Origin: Rheinheimera hassiensis
Lineage (GTDB): Bacteria > Pseudomonadota > Gammaproteobacteria > Enterobacterales > Alteromonadaceae
Direction of reading: 5' to 3'
Length of the DNA stretch: 64,000 nucleotides
Assembly: GCF_022436675.1 (NCBI RefSeq)
Contig: NZ_JAKUJZ010000001.1
Span: 186,001 to 250,000 of the forward strand
Position 1 is the first letter of the stretch. Every line of letters begins with the position of its first letter. The notes under the pieces were generated by a model that ran no database searches, had not been told where the DNA came from, and saw only the letters and a program-made list of their open reading frames with translations. Positions 17,821 through 28,330 of this stretch are shown in pieces. Made by a program: the position numbers and the translations under genes.

Positions 17821-18301
17821 CATAATTCCGGCTGTAGCCCTGCTGCTGTGCAGCTTATCTGTGCAGGCAAACCAACCTGACTATACCCAGCAAATTCAGA
17901 TAGATGCTGATAATTTATCTTCAGTCAAAGAAAACGTACTCACCTATCGTAATAATGTTGTAGTTACCCAGGGCTCGCTGCAGTTAAAGGCTAATCAACT
18001 GGAAATTAATGCTACTGCCGGTAAAGGCAATGAAGTTTATATCGCTACTGGCAACCCTGTTACCTATTCTCAACTGCTGGCCGACGGCCAGCAAGTTACT
18101 GCCCAGGCGAAAGAAATGCGCTATGAGCCATCAAACCGCACCCTGACATTCAGCGGCGAAGCAGAGTTGGCGCAAAGTGGCAGCGTGGTAAAGGCATCAA
18201 CCATTCGCTATAACGTAGAAAAGCAGGAACTGAGCGCAGAGAGTGACGAATCAAAACGCGTGACAACCATTTTCACGCCAGAGGAAAAAAACAACCCATG
18301 A
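17810..18301 (+). CDS. lptA: LptA, periplasmic LPS transport protein
   Basis: LptA polymerises head-to-tail into the beta-jellyroll bridge carrying LPS across the periplasm. The 163-residue product has a signal peptide (1-20, ending VQA), then the OstA-like domain: [73 protein letters not shown]. The C-terminal tail is short and hydrophilic. It starts inside the end of lptC and ends in a four-base overlap with lptB. Confidence 0.95.
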   Translation: MKINIIPAVALLLCSLSVQANQPDYTQQIQIDADNLSSVKENVLTYRNNVVVTQGSLQLKANQLEINATAGKGNEVYIATGNPVTYSQLLADGQQVTAQAKEMRYEPSNRTLTFSGEAELAQSGSVVKASTIRYNVEKQELSAESDESKRVTTIFTPEEKNNP

Positions 18302-19020
18302 AGCTAGTCGCGTCGCATCTGGCCAAAAGTTACAAAGGCCGGCAGGTGGTTAAAGATGTCAGCCTTGAAGTTAATGCGGGGCAGATTGTTGGGTTACTAG
18401 GGCCCAATGGCGCAGGCAAAACCACGACTTTTTATATGATTGTTGGTCTTGTACCGTCAGATAAGGGCCATATCACTCTGGGTGACAAAGACATCACCTT
18501 CGACCCTATTCATACCCGCGCACGCCAGGGCATAGGCTATCTGCCACAGGAAAGCTCTATTTTTCGTAAGCTAACAGTGCACGACAACCTGTTAGCTATT
18601 TTGCAAACCCGAAAAGACCTCAGCCGCAGTAAACGTGAAGAAATAGCAGATGACTTACTGGAAGAGTTTCATATCGGCCATATAAAACATAGCCTGGGTA
18701 TGAGCTTATCCGGCGGTGAGCGGCGCAGGGTAGAAATCGCCAGGGCGCTGGCAGCTAATCCGGCGTTTATTTTGCTGGATGAACCTTTTGCCGGTGTTGA
18801 CCCCATCTCAGTACTTGATATTAAAAAAATTATCCAGCATTTAGGTCAGCGTGGTATCGGTGTATTAATTACCGACCACAATGTGCGTGAAACGCTTGAT
18901 GTGTGTGAAGTGGCTTACATTGTCAGCCATGGTGAGCTGATAGCCTCCGGACCACCACAACAGGTTCTGGCAGATCAGAAGGTACGCGATGTATACCTCG
19001 GTGAGCAATTCAGGCTATAG
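18298..19020 (+). CDS. lptB: LptB, ATPase of the LPS exporter
   Basis: This cytoplasmic ATPase drives LPS extraction by LptB2FG. The 240-residue product is typical: Walker [10 protein letters not shown] (about 34-42), Q-loop [14 protein letters not shown], signature [16 protein letters not shown], Walker [14 protein letters not shown] and switch histidine TDHNVRE. It lies between lptA and rpoN, as in most gammaproteobacteria. The genes for LptF and LptG are not in this window. Confidence 0.97.
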   Translation: MKLVASHLAKSYKGRQVVKDVSLEVNAGQIVGLLGPNGAGKTTTFYMIVGLVPSDKGHITLGDKDITFDPIHTRARQGIGYLPQESSIFRKLTVHDNLLAILQTRKDLSRSKREEIADDLLEEFHIGHIKHSLGMSLSGGERRRVEIARALAANPAFILLDEPFAGVDPISVLDIKKIIQHLGQRGIGVLITDHNVRETLDVCEVAYIVSHGELIASGPPQQVLADQKVRDVYLGEQFRL

Positions 19021-19068
19021 TTAGCAAAAATAATAACAGCGTATCATTCAGGAGAACGGTAGAAGTAC

Positions 19069-20550
19069 ATGAAACCCTCTTTGCAACTTCGCTTAGGACA
19101 GCAGCTAACCATGACGCCACAGTTGCAGCAGGCTATACGCCTGTTACAGCTGTCGACAATTGAGTTGCAACAGGAAATTCAGGAAGCTCTGGACGCCAAC
19201 CCATTACTTGAAGCTGAAGACGACTTTGACAGCTTCCCGGAGGCGGCCACCCAGGCTGAACGGAATGATTATGCAGATACTGCTGAAACCAAGTCAACTG
19301 ACGACAATTATGAGCCCGCTGAACCCGATACCAGTGAGGCAATGACTGAACAAAACATTCAGGAAGATTTGCCACTGGATAATAACTGGGATGACTTAGT
19401 CAGCGCCGCGCCGGTCAGTGCGGGCAATGGTGCTGACGAAGACTACGTTTATCAGGGCGAAACCTCTGAAACCCTGCAAGACTACCTGCGCTGGCAAATG
19501 CAGCTGACCCCGTTTTCAGATACCGACCGCGTTATTGCCGAAATCATTATTGAAGCCATCGATCCCAATGGCCTGCTGACCATCAGCTGCGACGATATTC
19601 TTGAATCGCTCGGCATGGACGATATTGAAGCTGACGAAGTTGAAGCGGTAATAAAACGTATTCAGCTGTTTGATCCCGTGGGTGTGGCCGCCCGTTCAGT
19701 ACAGGAATGTCTGCTGGTGCAGTTACGCCAATTCGACCCTGCTACACCTTATCTGGCCGATGCACAAAAGCTGATCCGTGATCATACTGAATTTTTAGCC
19801 AATCGCGACTTTCGTTCTTTGATGCGTGTGACTAAACTCAAAGAGGATGAGTTAAAAGAAGTCATGCAGTTAATTCACAGCCTGAACCCAAGGCCAGGTG
19901 CAGACGTTATCCGGGAAGAGCAGCAATATGTCATACCCGATGTCAGTGTACAAAAAGTAAAAGGCCGCTGGCAGGTGGAATTAAACCCCGATGCTATGCC
20001 AAAAGTACGTATTAATCAGCAATATGCAGCAATGTCCAGAACAGCTAAAAACAGCGCAGATACACAGTTTATCCGCTCTCATCTGCAAGAAGCTAAGTGG
20101 TTTTTAAAAAGTCTGGAAAGCCGTAATGAAACGTTACTGAAAGTGGCCAACTGCATAGTACAGCAGCAACAAGCCTTTTTTGAACATGGTGAAGAAGCCA
20201 TGAAACCTATGGTACTGAATGACGTAGCAGAGATGGTAGGCATGCACGAATCCACCATTTCACGTGTTACTACACAGAAGTATATGCATACACCGCGAGG
20301 TATATTTGAACTTAAGTTCTTCTTCTCAAGTCATGTTAGTACAGAGAGTGGTGGAGAGTGCTCATCTACTGCTATCCGCGCCTTTATAAAAAAATTAGTG
20401 GCGGCGGAGAATCCGGCCAAACCGCTTAGTGACAGTAAAATGGCTGATATTCTGCTTGAGCAAGGCATAAACGTAGCGCGGCGCACTATTGCCAAGTATC
20501 GTGAATCTTTGTTTATTCCGCCGTCAAATCAACGCAAGACCTTGATGTAA
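19069..20550 (+). CDS. rpoN: RNA polymerase sigma-54 factor RpoN
   Basis: Sigma-54 directs RNA polymerase to -24/-12 promoters and needs AAA+ activators. The 493-residue product has region I (1-50, glutamine/leucine-rich, [21 protein letters not shown]), an acidic region II (about 55-125), the core-binding region, the helix-turn-helix ([27 protein letters not shown]) and the C-terminal RpoN box [12 protein letters not shown] that reads the -24 element. A ribosome-binding site (AGGAGA) precedes the ATG. It is followed by hpf, ptsN, rapZ and npr, the classic rpoN operon. Confidence 0.98.
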   Translation: MKPSLQLRLGQQLTMTPQLQQAIRLLQLSTIELQQEIQEALDANPLLEAEDDFDSFPEAATQAERNDYADTAETKSTDDNYEPAEPDTSEAMTEQNIQEDLPLDNNWDDLVSAAPVSAGNGADEDYVYQGETSETLQDYLRWQMQLTPFSDTDRVIAEIIIEAIDPNGLLTISCDDILESLGMDDIEADEVEAVIKRIQLFDPVGVAARSVQECLLVQLRQFDPATPYLADAQKLIRDHTEFLANRDFRSLMRVTKLKEDELKEVMQLIHSLNPRPGADVIREEQQYVIPDVSVQKVKGRWQVELNPDAMPKVRINQQYAAMSRTAKNSADTQFIRSHLQEAKWFLKSLESRNETLLKVANCIVQQQQAFFEHGEEAMKPMVLNDVAEMVGMHESTISRVTTQKYMHTPRGIFELKFFFSSHVSTESGGECSSTAIRAFIKKLVAAENPAKPLSDSKMADILLEQGINVARRTIAKYRESLFIPPSNQRKTLM

Positions 20551-20576
20551 GTCAGCCTAAAAGAAGGAATATGTCT

Positions 20577-20864
20577 ATGCAAATCAATCTAACTGGTCGC
20601 CATGTTGAAATCACAACTGCATTAAAAGAATACGTTGACAACAAATTTGCTAAACTGGAACGCCATTTTGATCATATAAATAATGTACATGTGATCCTAA
20701 ACGTGGAAAAATTAAAGCAGATCGCAGAAGCTAAACTGCATTTAAATGGTGGTGAAGTATTTGCGGTTTCCGAAGACGAGAATATGTATGCGGCCATTGA
20801 CCAGTTAATAGACAAGCTGGATCGTCAGGTAATTAAACACAAAGAGAAAATAGCCCGGCACTAA
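20577..20864 (+). CDS. hpf: HPF, ribosome hibernation promoting factor (short form)
   Basis: HPF binds the 30S A/P-site region and helps form inactive 100S ribosomes in stationary phase. Short-form HPF is about 95 residues, and the ATG at 20577 gives exactly 95 (MQINLTGRHVEIT...). The AAGGA at 20564-20568 is eight bases before this ATG but only two before the ATG at 20571, so the ribosome-binding site decides for the second. The family core LTGRHVEITTALKEYVDNKFAKLERHFDHI and the basic C-terminal tail (KHKEKIARH) are present. No C-terminal dimerisation domain, so it is not the long form. Confidence 0.95.
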   Translation: MQINLTGRHVEITTALKEYVDNKFAKLERHFDHINNVHVILNVEKLKQIAEAKLHLNGGEVFAVSEDENMYAAIDQLIDKLDRQVIKHKEKIARH

Positions 20865-20871
20865 GTAAACT

Positions 20872-21345
20872 ATGATGAATTTAACCTCTATGCTGGCCGA
20901 GAACTGCACTAAAAGTGCAGTTCTTTTTAATAGCAAAAAACGTATTCTGGAATACATTGCCGAACTGGCGCATCAGCAATTACCCGAGATGACCGAGTAC
21001 GGCATTCTTGAAGCGCTGATGACGCGCGAGAAACTCGGCTCAACCGGTATTGGTGGTGGTATCGCTATCCCGCATGGCAAATTAAAATGTGTCACTTCGC
21101 CTTTGCTGGTATTTGTGGTCAGTAAAGAAGCTATTCCGTTTGATGCTATTGATAACCAGCCAGTAGATATTTTCTGCGCCATTCTGATCCCCGAAGCCCA
21201 GTGCCAGGCGCATCTGAGCACCCTGGCTGGTATCGCAAAATTGCTCAGCCAAAAAGAGCTGACCAAAAAAATCCGTCATGCACAAACCAACCAGCAGTTA
21301 TATCAGTTGCTCGTGCAGTACAGTGAGGCAGAAACGTTAAAATGA
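20872..21345 (+). CDS. ptsN: PtsN, EIIA component of the nitrogen PTS
   Basis: EIIA-Ntr is the terminal phosphoacceptor of the regulatory PTS (PtsP-NPr-PtsN); it regulates potassium transport and other targets rather than sugar uptake. The 157-residue product has a phosphorylated histidine in GIAIPHGK (His68) inside the EIIA-2 type fold. Two ATG codons lie side by side at the start. It sits between hpf and rapZ and overlaps rapZ by four bases. Confidence 0.95.
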   Translation: MMNLTSMLAENCTKSAVLFNSKKRILEYIAELAHQQLPEMTEYGILEALMTREKLGSTGIGGGIAIPHGKLKCVTSPLLVFVVSKEAIPFDAIDNQPVDIFCAILIPEAQCQAHLSTLAGIAKLLSQKELTKKIRHAQTNQQLYQLLVQYSEAETLK

Positions 21346-22202
21346 AGCTACTAGTAGTCAGCGGTCGTTCCGGTTCGGGTAAGTCTGTAGCCCTGCGAGT
21401 AATGGAAGATCTTGGCTACTATTGTGTTGATAATATTCCGGTCAATTTACTGCCTACGCTGGCCACTACAGTAATAGGCCAGTACGAACGTGTCGCTGTT
21501 AGCATTGATGTACGTAACCTACCCAAAGACCCAGACGAATTAACCGAGATTTTGTCTTATCTGCCCAGAAAACTGGAACTAACCATTCTGTATCTGGATG
21601 CAGATCACGCCAGCCTGATTAAACGCTTCAGCGAAACACGCCGTCTGCACCCATTGTCACATCAGGCCATGTCGCTTGATGAAGCTATTTCTGAAGAGCA
21701 GCAACTGCTGGACCCTATCTCCAGCCGCGCCGACTTATACATTGATACCACTGAACTGAACGTGCATCAGTTAGCAGAGCAGCTGCGTGAACGTATCTTA
21801 GGCCAGAAAACCGGCCGTCTGGTGATCCTGTTCGAATCATTCGGCTTTAAGTACGGTATACCCAAAGATGCCGATTTTGTTTTTGATGCACGCTTTTTAC
21901 CCAACCCACACTGGGAGCCAGATCTGAAACCATTAACGGGGCTGGACCAGCCGGTAAAAGACTATCTGGCGGCACAATCTGTGGTAGTAAAATACATCTG
22001 GCAAATTAACAGCTTTATCAGTACCTGGCTGCCGCATCTTGAACGTAACAACCGCAGCTATTTAACCATTGCTATCGGCTGTACCGGCGGACAACATCGC
22101 TCAGTTTACATTGCAGAAAGCCTGACAGAGAGCTACCGCAGCCTACGGGATGATGTTCAGGTAAGGCACCGCGAGTTGTTCAGACACGCAGCTAAGGGCT
22201 AA
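21342..22202 (+). CDS. rapZ: RapZ, RNase adaptor and GlmS small-RNA regulator
   Basis: In enteric bacteria RapZ binds GlmZ/GlmY sRNAs and guides RNase E cleavage to set glucosamine-6-phosphate synthase levels. The 286-residue product has the Walker A motif GRSGSGKS (about 7-14), a second motif DVRNLP, the SFGFKYGIPKDADFVFDARFLPNPHW region and the C-terminal RNA-binding domain with IGCTGGQHRSVYIAE. It is translationally coupled to ptsN and followed two bases later by npr. Whether GlmZ exists in this genome cannot be seen here. Confidence 0.95.
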   Translation: MKLLVVSGRSGSGKSVALRVMEDLGYYCVDNIPVNLLPTLATTVIGQYERVAVSIDVRNLPKDPDELTEILSYLPRKLELTILYLDADHASLIKRFSETRRLHPLSHQAMSLDEAISEEQQLLDPISSRADLYIDTTELNVHQLAEQLRERILGQKTGRLVILFESFGFKYGIPKDADFVFDARFLPNPHWEPDLKPLTGLDQPVKDYLAAQSVVVKYIWQINSFISTWLPHLERNNRSYLTIAIGCTGGQHRSVYIAESLTESYRSLRDDVQVRHRELFRHAAKG

Positions 22203-22204
22203 CT

Positions 22205-22477
22205 ATGAGCAAATGCAGTGAATCCGTTACTATCGTCAACCAGCTGGGTTTGCATGCACGGGCAGCCAGCAAACTGGCGCAACTGTGCCAGCAGTTCAGC
22301 GCACGTATAGAGCTGGTACAGGAAGACAAAAGCGCTGATGCCAGTAGTGTTCTGGCATTACTGATGCTGGCAAGCAGTAAAGGTAAAACGCTGCAGGTAT
22401 GTACCGAAGGTGCCGATGCGCAGCAAGCGCTGGACGCGGTGGTAAATTTGATCAAAAACGGTTTCGACGAAAACTAA
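22205..22477 (+). CDS. ptsO: NPr, HPr-like phosphocarrier of the nitrogen PTS
   Basis: NPr passes phosphate from EI-Ntr (PtsP) to PtsN. The 90-residue product has the HPr fold with the active-site histidine in LGLHARAASK (His17) and the second conserved stretch SSVLALLMLASSKGKTL, where the regulatory serine of HPr is found. It closes the rpoN operon. Only four bases separate its stop from the convergent mrpG stop and there is no hairpin between them, so antisense read-through of each operon into the other is possible. Confidence 0.93.
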   Translation: MSKCSESVTIVNQLGLHARAASKLAQLCQQFSARIELVQEDKSADASSVLALLMLASSKGKTLQVCTEGADAQQALDAVVNLIKNGFDEN

Positions 22478-22481
22478 GCTG

Positions 22482-22853
22482 CTAAGGCAGTGGTTTTCTG
22501 TCATGTTGTTTCTGTTGTGCCGGGTGTATGCTGTCTTTTCCTGTCGTTTTATCTATTGCCTTTAACTTATAATGCAACGCTGTTTTTATCAGCATATGTG
22601 CGCTGATGGGCGCGGTGATCAGTAAAAATATGGTGATCAGCAGTTCATGTACGCTGGTTTCACCAAGGGTATAAAAAAAGAACATCGAGCCAAGCAGTAT
22701 ACCGCCCATGCCAAGCGTGGTCGCCTTGGTAGGCCCATGTAAACGCATAAAAAAATCGGGCATCCGCGTCAGGCCAATAGAGCCTATCAGCACGAAACTG
22801 CCACCCAGTAACAGGAAAAATGCTACTACCCATTCAATCCAGTATTCCATCAT
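22482..22853 (-). CDS. mrpG: MrpG/MnhG subunit of Na+/H+ antiporter
   Basis: This small membrane subunit belongs to the multi-subunit Mrp (Mnh) cation/proton antiporter. The 123-residue product has three membrane helices and the family stretch GLTRMPDFFMRLHGPTKATTLGMGGILLGS, with a hydrophilic C-terminal tail. It is last in the six-gene operon and seven bases separate it from mrpF. All Mrp subunits act as one inner-membrane complex using the proton gradient to export Na+. Confidence 0.94.
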   Translation of the reverse strand: MMEYWIEWVVAFFLLLGGSFVLIGSIGLTRMPDFFMRLHGPTKATTLGMGGILLGSMFFFYTLGETSVHELLITIFLLITAPISAHMLIKTALHYKLKAIDKTTGKDSIHPAQQKQHDRKPLP

Positions 22854-22859
22854 GCTCTC

Positions 22860-23129
22860 CTATTCTATAATGTCGCCGCGCAGCAGAAACTTACACACCG
22901 CTACTGTGCTAACAAAGCCCAGCATCGCTATTAGCAGCGCCGCCTCAAAATACAGCGGCGACTCCATCAACAAGCCGTACAGAATAATCAGCGCGATGCT
23001 GTTAATGTACATAGTATCCAGCGCAAGAATGCGATCCGGAATACTGGGGCCACGTAACAGGCGATACAGGTTTAGCAACAACGCGATGCTGATCATGGCA
23101 AACACCAGCATAATGACATTATCTAGCAT
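22860..23129 (-). CDS. mrpF: MrpF/MnhF subunit of Na+/H+ antiporter
   Basis: This is an 89-residue membrane subunit with three helices and the family motif RLLRGPSIPDRILALDTM, which carries the conserved Asp (in PDRILALD) of MrpF. It overlaps mrpE by seven bases. In other bacteria MrpF is needed for assembly and for salt or bile-salt tolerance; nothing here tells which ion is preferred. Confidence 0.94.
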   Translation of the reverse strand: MLDNVIMLVFAMISIALLLNLYRLLRGPSIPDRILALDTMYINSIALIILYGLLMESPLYFEAALLIAMLGFVSTVAVCKFLLRGDIIE

Positions 23130-23662
23130 TGAAAAATCTCCTTTAATGGCGCTTCGTAGCGCTGTTTAATGTCATTAATCAGCTCCGCCTCGGTACCCGA
23201 CAGGTTTAATACATGAATTAATAACCAGCGCTGTGGCATCGGCTCGCCCGGTTGTAAGCTGTCTTTGCTCGGATAAATTTCAGCGCTGACGGTACCGGGT
23301 GTCATCGACACAGTACTGGCCAAAATAGTAATTGGCAGCTCGTGTTGTAAATCCAGCGGTACTTTCACAAAAGCCGGTTTTAATCGTGTTCTTGGCCCCA
23401 GAATCAGCAATGCTACCTGGGCATTTGCTGTGACAATATCAGCCAGCACCCGCAGTATATAGCGTAGCCCCAACAAAGGGTGCTCTATTAATGGCTGCGG
23501 ATCACGGAATCTAAGTGTAAAAAGCGGAATAACTACGGCTAGTATAACGGCAAAAAACAGGTGCACCGGCGCTATACTCTGGCTTAACAGCAACCAAACG
23601 ATAAACAGTAAAACGCTACGATAAGGTGTGGGTAGCCAGCGATATTTAGGCTCAAATCTCAT
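23123..23662 (-). CDS. mrpE: MrpE/MnhE subunit of Na+/H+ antiporter
   Basis: This 179-residue membrane subunit has an N-terminal hydrophobic region of two to three helices (about 15-55) and the conserved cytoplasmic part with LPITILASTVSMTPGTVSAEI and LLIHVLNLSGTE. The start overlaps the mrpD stop (ATGA). In Bacillus MrpE is important for activity and assembly but not for ion binding. Confidence 0.93.
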   Translation of the reverse strand: MRFEPKYRWLPTPYRSVLLFIVWLLLSQSIAPVHLFFAVILAVVIPLFTLRFRDPQPLIEHPLLGLRYILRVLADIVTANAQVALLILGPRTRLKPAFVKVPLDLQHELPITILASTVSMTPGTVSAEIYPSKDSLQPGEPMPQRWLLIHVLNLSGTEAELINDIKQRYEAPLKEIFQC

Positions 23663-25182
23663 GGTTTGATCTCCTGTACCGACTGCCGGCCAAGAATAAT
23701 ATTCGTGCTGGTGGCTGTATCATATAATTGGGCAGCAGCCTGTTGCGACAGTGCTGTTAATGGCCCGGCAAATACTGCCAGCAAAGGGCTGGCTAGCAGT
23801 AACCAGATAACAGCGAAAATCTGCAACCCTGGCGCCTTTTCGCCGCCCGGCTCAGTGCCACTTACCCGCCAGAACAAAATACTGCCAGCACGCGATAATG
23901 CCACTATAACCATCAGGCTGCTTAGCAAAATAAGGCTCCACAGCAATATGCGGGTAACCGGCTCAACAGCAGATTGTAAAATCATTAGCTTACCAACAAA
24001 GCCGGAAAACGGCGGTAATCCCGCAACCGTTAGCGCACCGATCATAAAGATAAAACCAAGCAGGATTGGCTGGCTCACCCGCCGCCCTGAAACCAGCCGG
24101 TCGCCGGCTTTGCCGCGCTGATTGGCGATTAAATCTGCTATCAGAAACAGTGCTGCTGTCACCAGTGTGGAATGCACGGTGTAATACAATGCAGCTGCAG
24201 CTGACAGCTCGGTTTGCAACGCCACCAGACTAACCAGGGTACCCACAGACACCAGCACCAAATTAGCCACCAGTTTGCGAAAATCCTGGCTTGCCAATGC
24301 ACCTACTGCACCTAAAGCGATGGTCGCCAGGCCTGCGGGTAACAACCAATCGCTGGCCATTCCAGCAAGTGGCCCGGCATTCTCGCCAAAGATAGTGCTA
24401 TACACCCGCAGCAGCGCATAAACTCCTATTTTAGTCATTACAGCAAACAATGCGGCAACCGGTGCTGATGCCGAGGCATAAGTTGCAGGCAGCCAAAACT
24501 GTAGCGGCAACACTGCGGCTTTAAGGGCAAATACTATCATCAGCATCAAGCCGCCCGCTTTAACCAGCATCAGATCTTCTGCCGGTAATGCCGCTACTTT
24601 TACTGCCATGTCGGCAATATTTAATGTACCCAGCGTGCCGTACATTACCGCCAGCGAGAACAGGAAAATAGCCGAACCGGTTAAATTCAGTACCACATAA
24701 TGTACTGCCGCTTTGGTTTTATTTTTGCCACCGGCATGGATCAGCAACGCATACGACGCGATCAGCAACACTTCAAAAAACACGAACAGATTAAATAAGT
24801 CGCCGGTTAGAAAGGCGCCATTAATACCCATCACCTGAAACTGAAATAGCGGATGAAAGAACGAGCCCTTTTCATCTTCGCCGGCACTGCCGTAACAAAT
24901 AGCCCCTAACGCCAGAAAGGACGTCAGGCAAACCATCACCACTGAAAGGGTATCGGCTACCAGAATAATACCAAACGGCGCCTGCCAATCACCCACTGCA
25001 TAATGTATTAAACCCTGCTGTTGCACCTGTAACAGTAAGCACACCGCCAGTACCAGCTGAATAGCACTGGAAATCATACTTACCCAGCGCCGGCGCATTG
25101 GCGAGTAATGCACCGGTGGCAACATAATTATTAATGCTGTTAAAAATGGCAGCAAAATGGGCGCGGTAATCAGATGCCACAT
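23659..25182 (-). CDS. mrpD: MrpD/MnhD subunit of Na+/H+ antiporter
   Basis: This is one of two large subunits homologous to the proton-pumping subunits NuoL/M/N of complex I. The 507-residue product has about 14 membrane helices, with the conserved glutamate in the FVFFEVLLIASYALL helix and the lysine-bearing ALKAAVLPLQFWLPATYASASAPVAALFAVMTKIGVYALLR region. These residues form the proton path in the family. It overlaps mrpC by one base and mrpE by four. Confidence 0.95.
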   Translation of the reverse strand: MWHLITAPILLPFLTALIIMLPPVHYSPMRRRWVSMISSAIQLVLAVCLLLQVQQQGLIHYAVGDWQAPFGIILVADTLSVVMVCLTSFLALGAICYGSAGEDEKGSFFHPLFQFQVMGINGAFLTGDLFNLFVFFEVLLIASYALLIHAGGKNKTKAAVHYVVLNLTGSAIFLFSLAVMYGTLGTLNIADMAVKVAALPAEDLMLVKAGGLMLMIVFALKAAVLPLQFWLPATYASASAPVAALFAVMTKIGVYALLRVYSTIFGENAGPLAGMASDWLLPAGLATIALGAVGALASQDFRKLVANLVLVSVGTLVSLVALQTELSAAAALYYTVHSTLVTAALFLIADLIANQRGKAGDRLVSGRRVSQPILLGFIFMIGALTVAGLPPFSGFVGKLMILQSAVEPVTRILLWSLILLSSLMVIVALSRAGSILFWRVSGTEPGGEKAPGLQIFAVIWLLLASPLLAVFAGPLTALSQQAAAQLYDTATSTNIILGRQSVQEIKP

Positions 25183-25535
25183 CAGCGACTCTCCTTCTTC
25201 GACATCTCAGATTCCGGCAACTTGCCATCGACATGATCATTACCCAGATCTGCCCGGGCACGTATTGCCAGAATCACCAAAAATGCCGTCATAGCAAAGC
25301 CTATTACAATTGCGGTGAGCACCAGTGCTTGCGGTAAGGGATCAGCATATTGCTCGCTGGTACCAAGCACTGCAGCCCCCCGCAGCGTTAAGCGGCCGGA
25401 AGAGAAAATAAACAGGTTAACTGCATAAGACAGCATGGTCAGGCCTAACACTACCGGGAAGGTGCGGCCACGTAACATCAGAAATACGCCACAAGCGGTA
25501 AGAAAACCGATACAGCAAGCAAACAAGGTTTCCAT
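25182..25535 (-). CDS. mrpC: MrpC/MnhC subunit of Na+/H+ antiporter
   Basis: This 117-residue subunit is related to NuoK of complex I. It has three helices (about 3-20, 28-48, 72-95) with FPVVLGLTMLSYAVNLFIFSSG and DPLPQALVLTAIVIGFAMTAF as family signatures, and a charged C-terminal tail. One-base overlaps link it to mrpA and mrpD. Confidence 0.95.
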   Translation of the reverse strand: METLFACCIGFLTACGVFLMLRGRTFPVVLGLTMLSYAVNLFIFSSGRLTLRGAAVLGTSEQYADPLPQALVLTAIVIGFAMTAFLVILAIRARADLGNDHVDGKLPESEMSKKESR

Positions 25536-28330
25536 TAAATTGTATCCTTATGCACAGGCCGGTGGCTGGTAGTCATTTTACCCAGGCTGGCCAGAATCAG
25601 CAGTGTAGAGCCGACAACCGTAATATAAACTCCCAGGTCAAAAGCAATAGCACTGGCCAGCTCAATAGTGCCCAGCAGCGGAATATCAAAATAGTCAAAC
25701 CAGGACGTCAGGAATGGCCGGCCGAATACCCAGCTGGCCACACCGGTAAACAACGCAATCAGCAAGCCTACGGCTACCACGCGCTGATATTCTACATTCA
25801 TCCGCTCTTTTACCCAGTCAACCCCCTGCGCAATGTACTGCAGAATAATTGCTACAGCGGTAATTAAGCCGGCAATAAAGCCGCCGCCGGGTAAATTGTG
25901 GCCGCGGAAGAAAATATACACCGACACCATAACAGCCAGTGGCAACAGGCTTTGCGATACCGTAGACAGCAACAATGAATGCCGCTCTGTCGCCCAGGGC
26001 CGGCCTTCACCGTCACTGCTGGGTTTAAACACCGGAATACGGGTCAGCAGCTTAAAAATACCTAAAGAAGCTATACCCAATACCGCAATTTCGCCCATGG
26101 TATCGAACCCACGGAAATCAACCAGAATAACGTTGACCACATTAGTTCCGCCACCACCGGTTTTAGCATTGGCCAGGAAAAACTCAGAAATACTGTTTAA
26201 CGGCCGGGTCATCAGGGCATAACTTAAACTGCCAACCAGCACACCGACCATGCTGGCAATACTGATATCGCGTACCACCCTTGGGGCCTCTGATTGCTTA
26301 GGAGTTTTATGCGGTAAAAAGAATAACGCCAGCATCAACAGAATAACGGTTACCACTTCTACTGAAAGCTGGGTTAGTGCCAGATCCGGCGCAGAAAAAC
26401 GGGTAAAGGCTATCGACACCATCAAGCCTACTACCGAGATCATTAACAGCGCCACAACCCGCTTGCGGTGCCATACCACCGTAGCAAAAGCAGCAATAAG
26501 CAACATCGCCGCCCCCGTGGCATTTACTGCATCAACAGGCAACTCATCACGCCCGCCCCACAAGGTGTCCAGTTCAATTAGAGGCATTCCCGCCAACACA
26601 ATAAAGGCCAATAACACCAGTACCATGTATCGCTGCAACGAGCCGTTGTCGAGCCACTGATAAAACTGATCACAGCGGGCAATCAGCGCCTTAACACCGC
26701 CTTCAAAACTGTTTAGCGCATCCACATCAGGTAAACTATTCTGAAAATCAAACAGGTGCTTACGGTTGACATAAATCAGCGTACCACCGGCCAGCGCTAG
26801 TATGCTCATCATCAGCGGCAGGTTAAAACCATGCCAGATTGCCAGGCTGTATTCCGGCACCGCCCCCCCGACCACGGAAGCCGAGGCTGCATGTAACAGA
26901 TCGCCAATTAAGTAAGCCGGAAAAATACCCACCAGAATACACAATGCGACCAATACTTCTACCGGAACCCGCATATAACGTGGTGGCTCGTGTGGTGTTT
27001 TGGTTAAACCCTTTGGCTGGCCGTTAAAAAATACATCATGAATAAAGCGCATTGAATAGGCGACAGAGAATATAGCGGCTACCGTTGCCAGCACAGGAAT
27101 AACCCATGACAAAGAGCCCAGCAGATGCTGATGTAGTGTTTCAGCGAAAAACATTTCTTTCGACAGGAAACCGTTGAGTAAAGGTACTCCCGCCATTGCA
27201 GCAGCAGCCACCATCGCCAGAGTTGCGGTAATTGGCATAAATTGCCATAGACCATTGAGCTTTCGCATATCACGCGAGCCGGACTCATGGTCAATAATAC
27301 CGGCAGCCATAAACAACGATGCTTTAAAAGTGGCATGGTTAATAATATGGAACACCCCAGCTACTGCCGCTAAATCGGTGCCCATACCAAACAGCAAGGT
27401 AATTAAGCCCAGATGGCTGATCGTTGAATAGGCCAGCAAGCCTTTTAAGTCATGCTTAAACAGCGCCAGATAAGCACCTATCAGCAAGGTAGCAAGGCCG
27501 GTTAAACTCACCAGAATAAACCATAACTCGGTGCCAGACAGCGCCGGGTAAAACCGCGCCAGCAGAAAAATACCCGCCTTTACCATAGTGGCTGAGTGTA
27601 AGTAAGCACTTACCGGCGTGGGTGCCGCCATGGCATTAGGCAACCAGAAATGAAACGGAAACTGCGCCGATTTGGTAAAACAACCCAACAAAAACAGCAC
27701 TAACAATATCGGATACCAACCGTGTTGCTGAATAACATCGGTACTGGCCAGCACCACATCTAAATCATAACTGCCTACCACTTGCCCTATTAATAAAAAC
27801 GCCGCTAACAAGGCTAAACCGCCAGCACCTGTTACCGTTAATGCCATACGGGCACCACGACGCGCTTCAGCTTTATGCCACCAGAAGCTGATTAACAGGA
27901 AAGAGCTGATACTGGTTAGCTCCCAGAACATCCAAAGCTGCAGTAAATTGCCCGACAAAACTATGCCCAGCATCGCGGTCATAAATAGCATTAAATAGGC
28001 ATAAAAACGGGGCATCGAATCGCGCTCAGACAAGTAATAGCGCGCATACAGAATGATCAGCAGGCCAATGCCTAAAATCAGCAGGCTGAATAAATACGCC
28101 AGGCCGTCAAGCCGTATGGATATATCCAGGCCAAGTAACGGGATCCACGACAGGAAAAAACGTACAGTTTCACCGCTCAGTACCGGTGCGGTATGTAACA
28201 GTACCAGCATCAGCGCAATAGCGGGCGGCAGAGCGGTAGCCAGTGCACAGGCACTGCGGTTCCATTTAGCAGCCAGCAGCGGAACCAGAGCTCCAAGCAG
28301 CGGCAGAAGTAAAATCCACATAAGTGTCAT
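25535..28330 (-). CDS. mrpA: MrpA-MrpB fused large subunit of Na+/H+ antiporter
   Basis: This largest subunit is related to NuoL. At 931 residues it includes the MrpA core (about 1-600; [56 protein letters not shown] with the proton-path lysine, and [17 protein letters not shown]). The MrpA C-terminal helices (about 610-770, with [18 protein letters not shown] and [20 protein letters not shown]) follow, then an MrpB domain (about 790-931, [29 protein letters not shown]). No separate mrpB exists, so this is the group-2 fused A/B type. First gene of the operon. An ATG three codons in is a possible alternative start. Confidence 0.95.
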   Translation of the reverse strand: MTLMWILLLPLLGALVPLLAAKWNRSACALATALPPAIALMLVLLHTAPVLSGETVRFFLSWIPLLGLDISIRLDGLAYLFSLLILGIGLLIILYARYYLSERDSMPRFYAYLMLFMTAMLGIVLSGNLLQLWMFWELTSISSFLLISFWWHKAEARRGARMALTVTGAGGLALLAAFLLIGQVVGSYDLDVVLASTDVIQQHGWYPILLVLFLLGCFTKSAQFPFHFWLPNAMAAPTPVSAYLHSATMVKAGIFLLARFYPALSGTELWFILVSLTGLATLLIGAYLALFKHDLKGLLAYSTISHLGLITLLFGMGTDLAAVAGVFHIINHATFKASLFMAAGIIDHESGSRDMRKLNGLWQFMPITATLAMVAAAAMAGVPLLNGFLSKEMFFAETLHQHLLGSLSWVIPVLATVAAIFSVAYSMRFIHDVFFNGQPKGLTKTPHEPPRYMRVPVEVLVALCILVGIFPAYLIGDLLHAASASVVGGAVPEYSLAIWHGFNLPLMMSILALAGGTLIYVNRKHLFDFQNSLPDVDALNSFEGGVKALIARCDQFYQWLDNGSLQRYMVLVLLAFIVLAGMPLIELDTLWGGRDELPVDAVNATGAAMLLIAAFATVVWHRKRVVALLMISVVGLMVSIAFTRFSAPDLALTQLSVEVVTVILLMLALFFLPHKTPKQSEAPRVVRDISIASMVGVLVGSLSYALMTRPLNSISEFFLANAKTGGGGTNVVNVILVDFRGFDTMGEIAVLGIASLGIFKLLTRIPVFKPSSDGEGRPWATERHSLLLSTVSQSLLPLAVMVSVYIFFRGHNLPGGGFIAGLITAVAIILQYIAQGVDWVKERMNVEYQRVVAVGLLIALFTGVASWVFGRPFLTSWFDYFDIPLLGTIELASAIAFDLGVYITVVGSTLLILASLGKMTTSHRPVHKDTI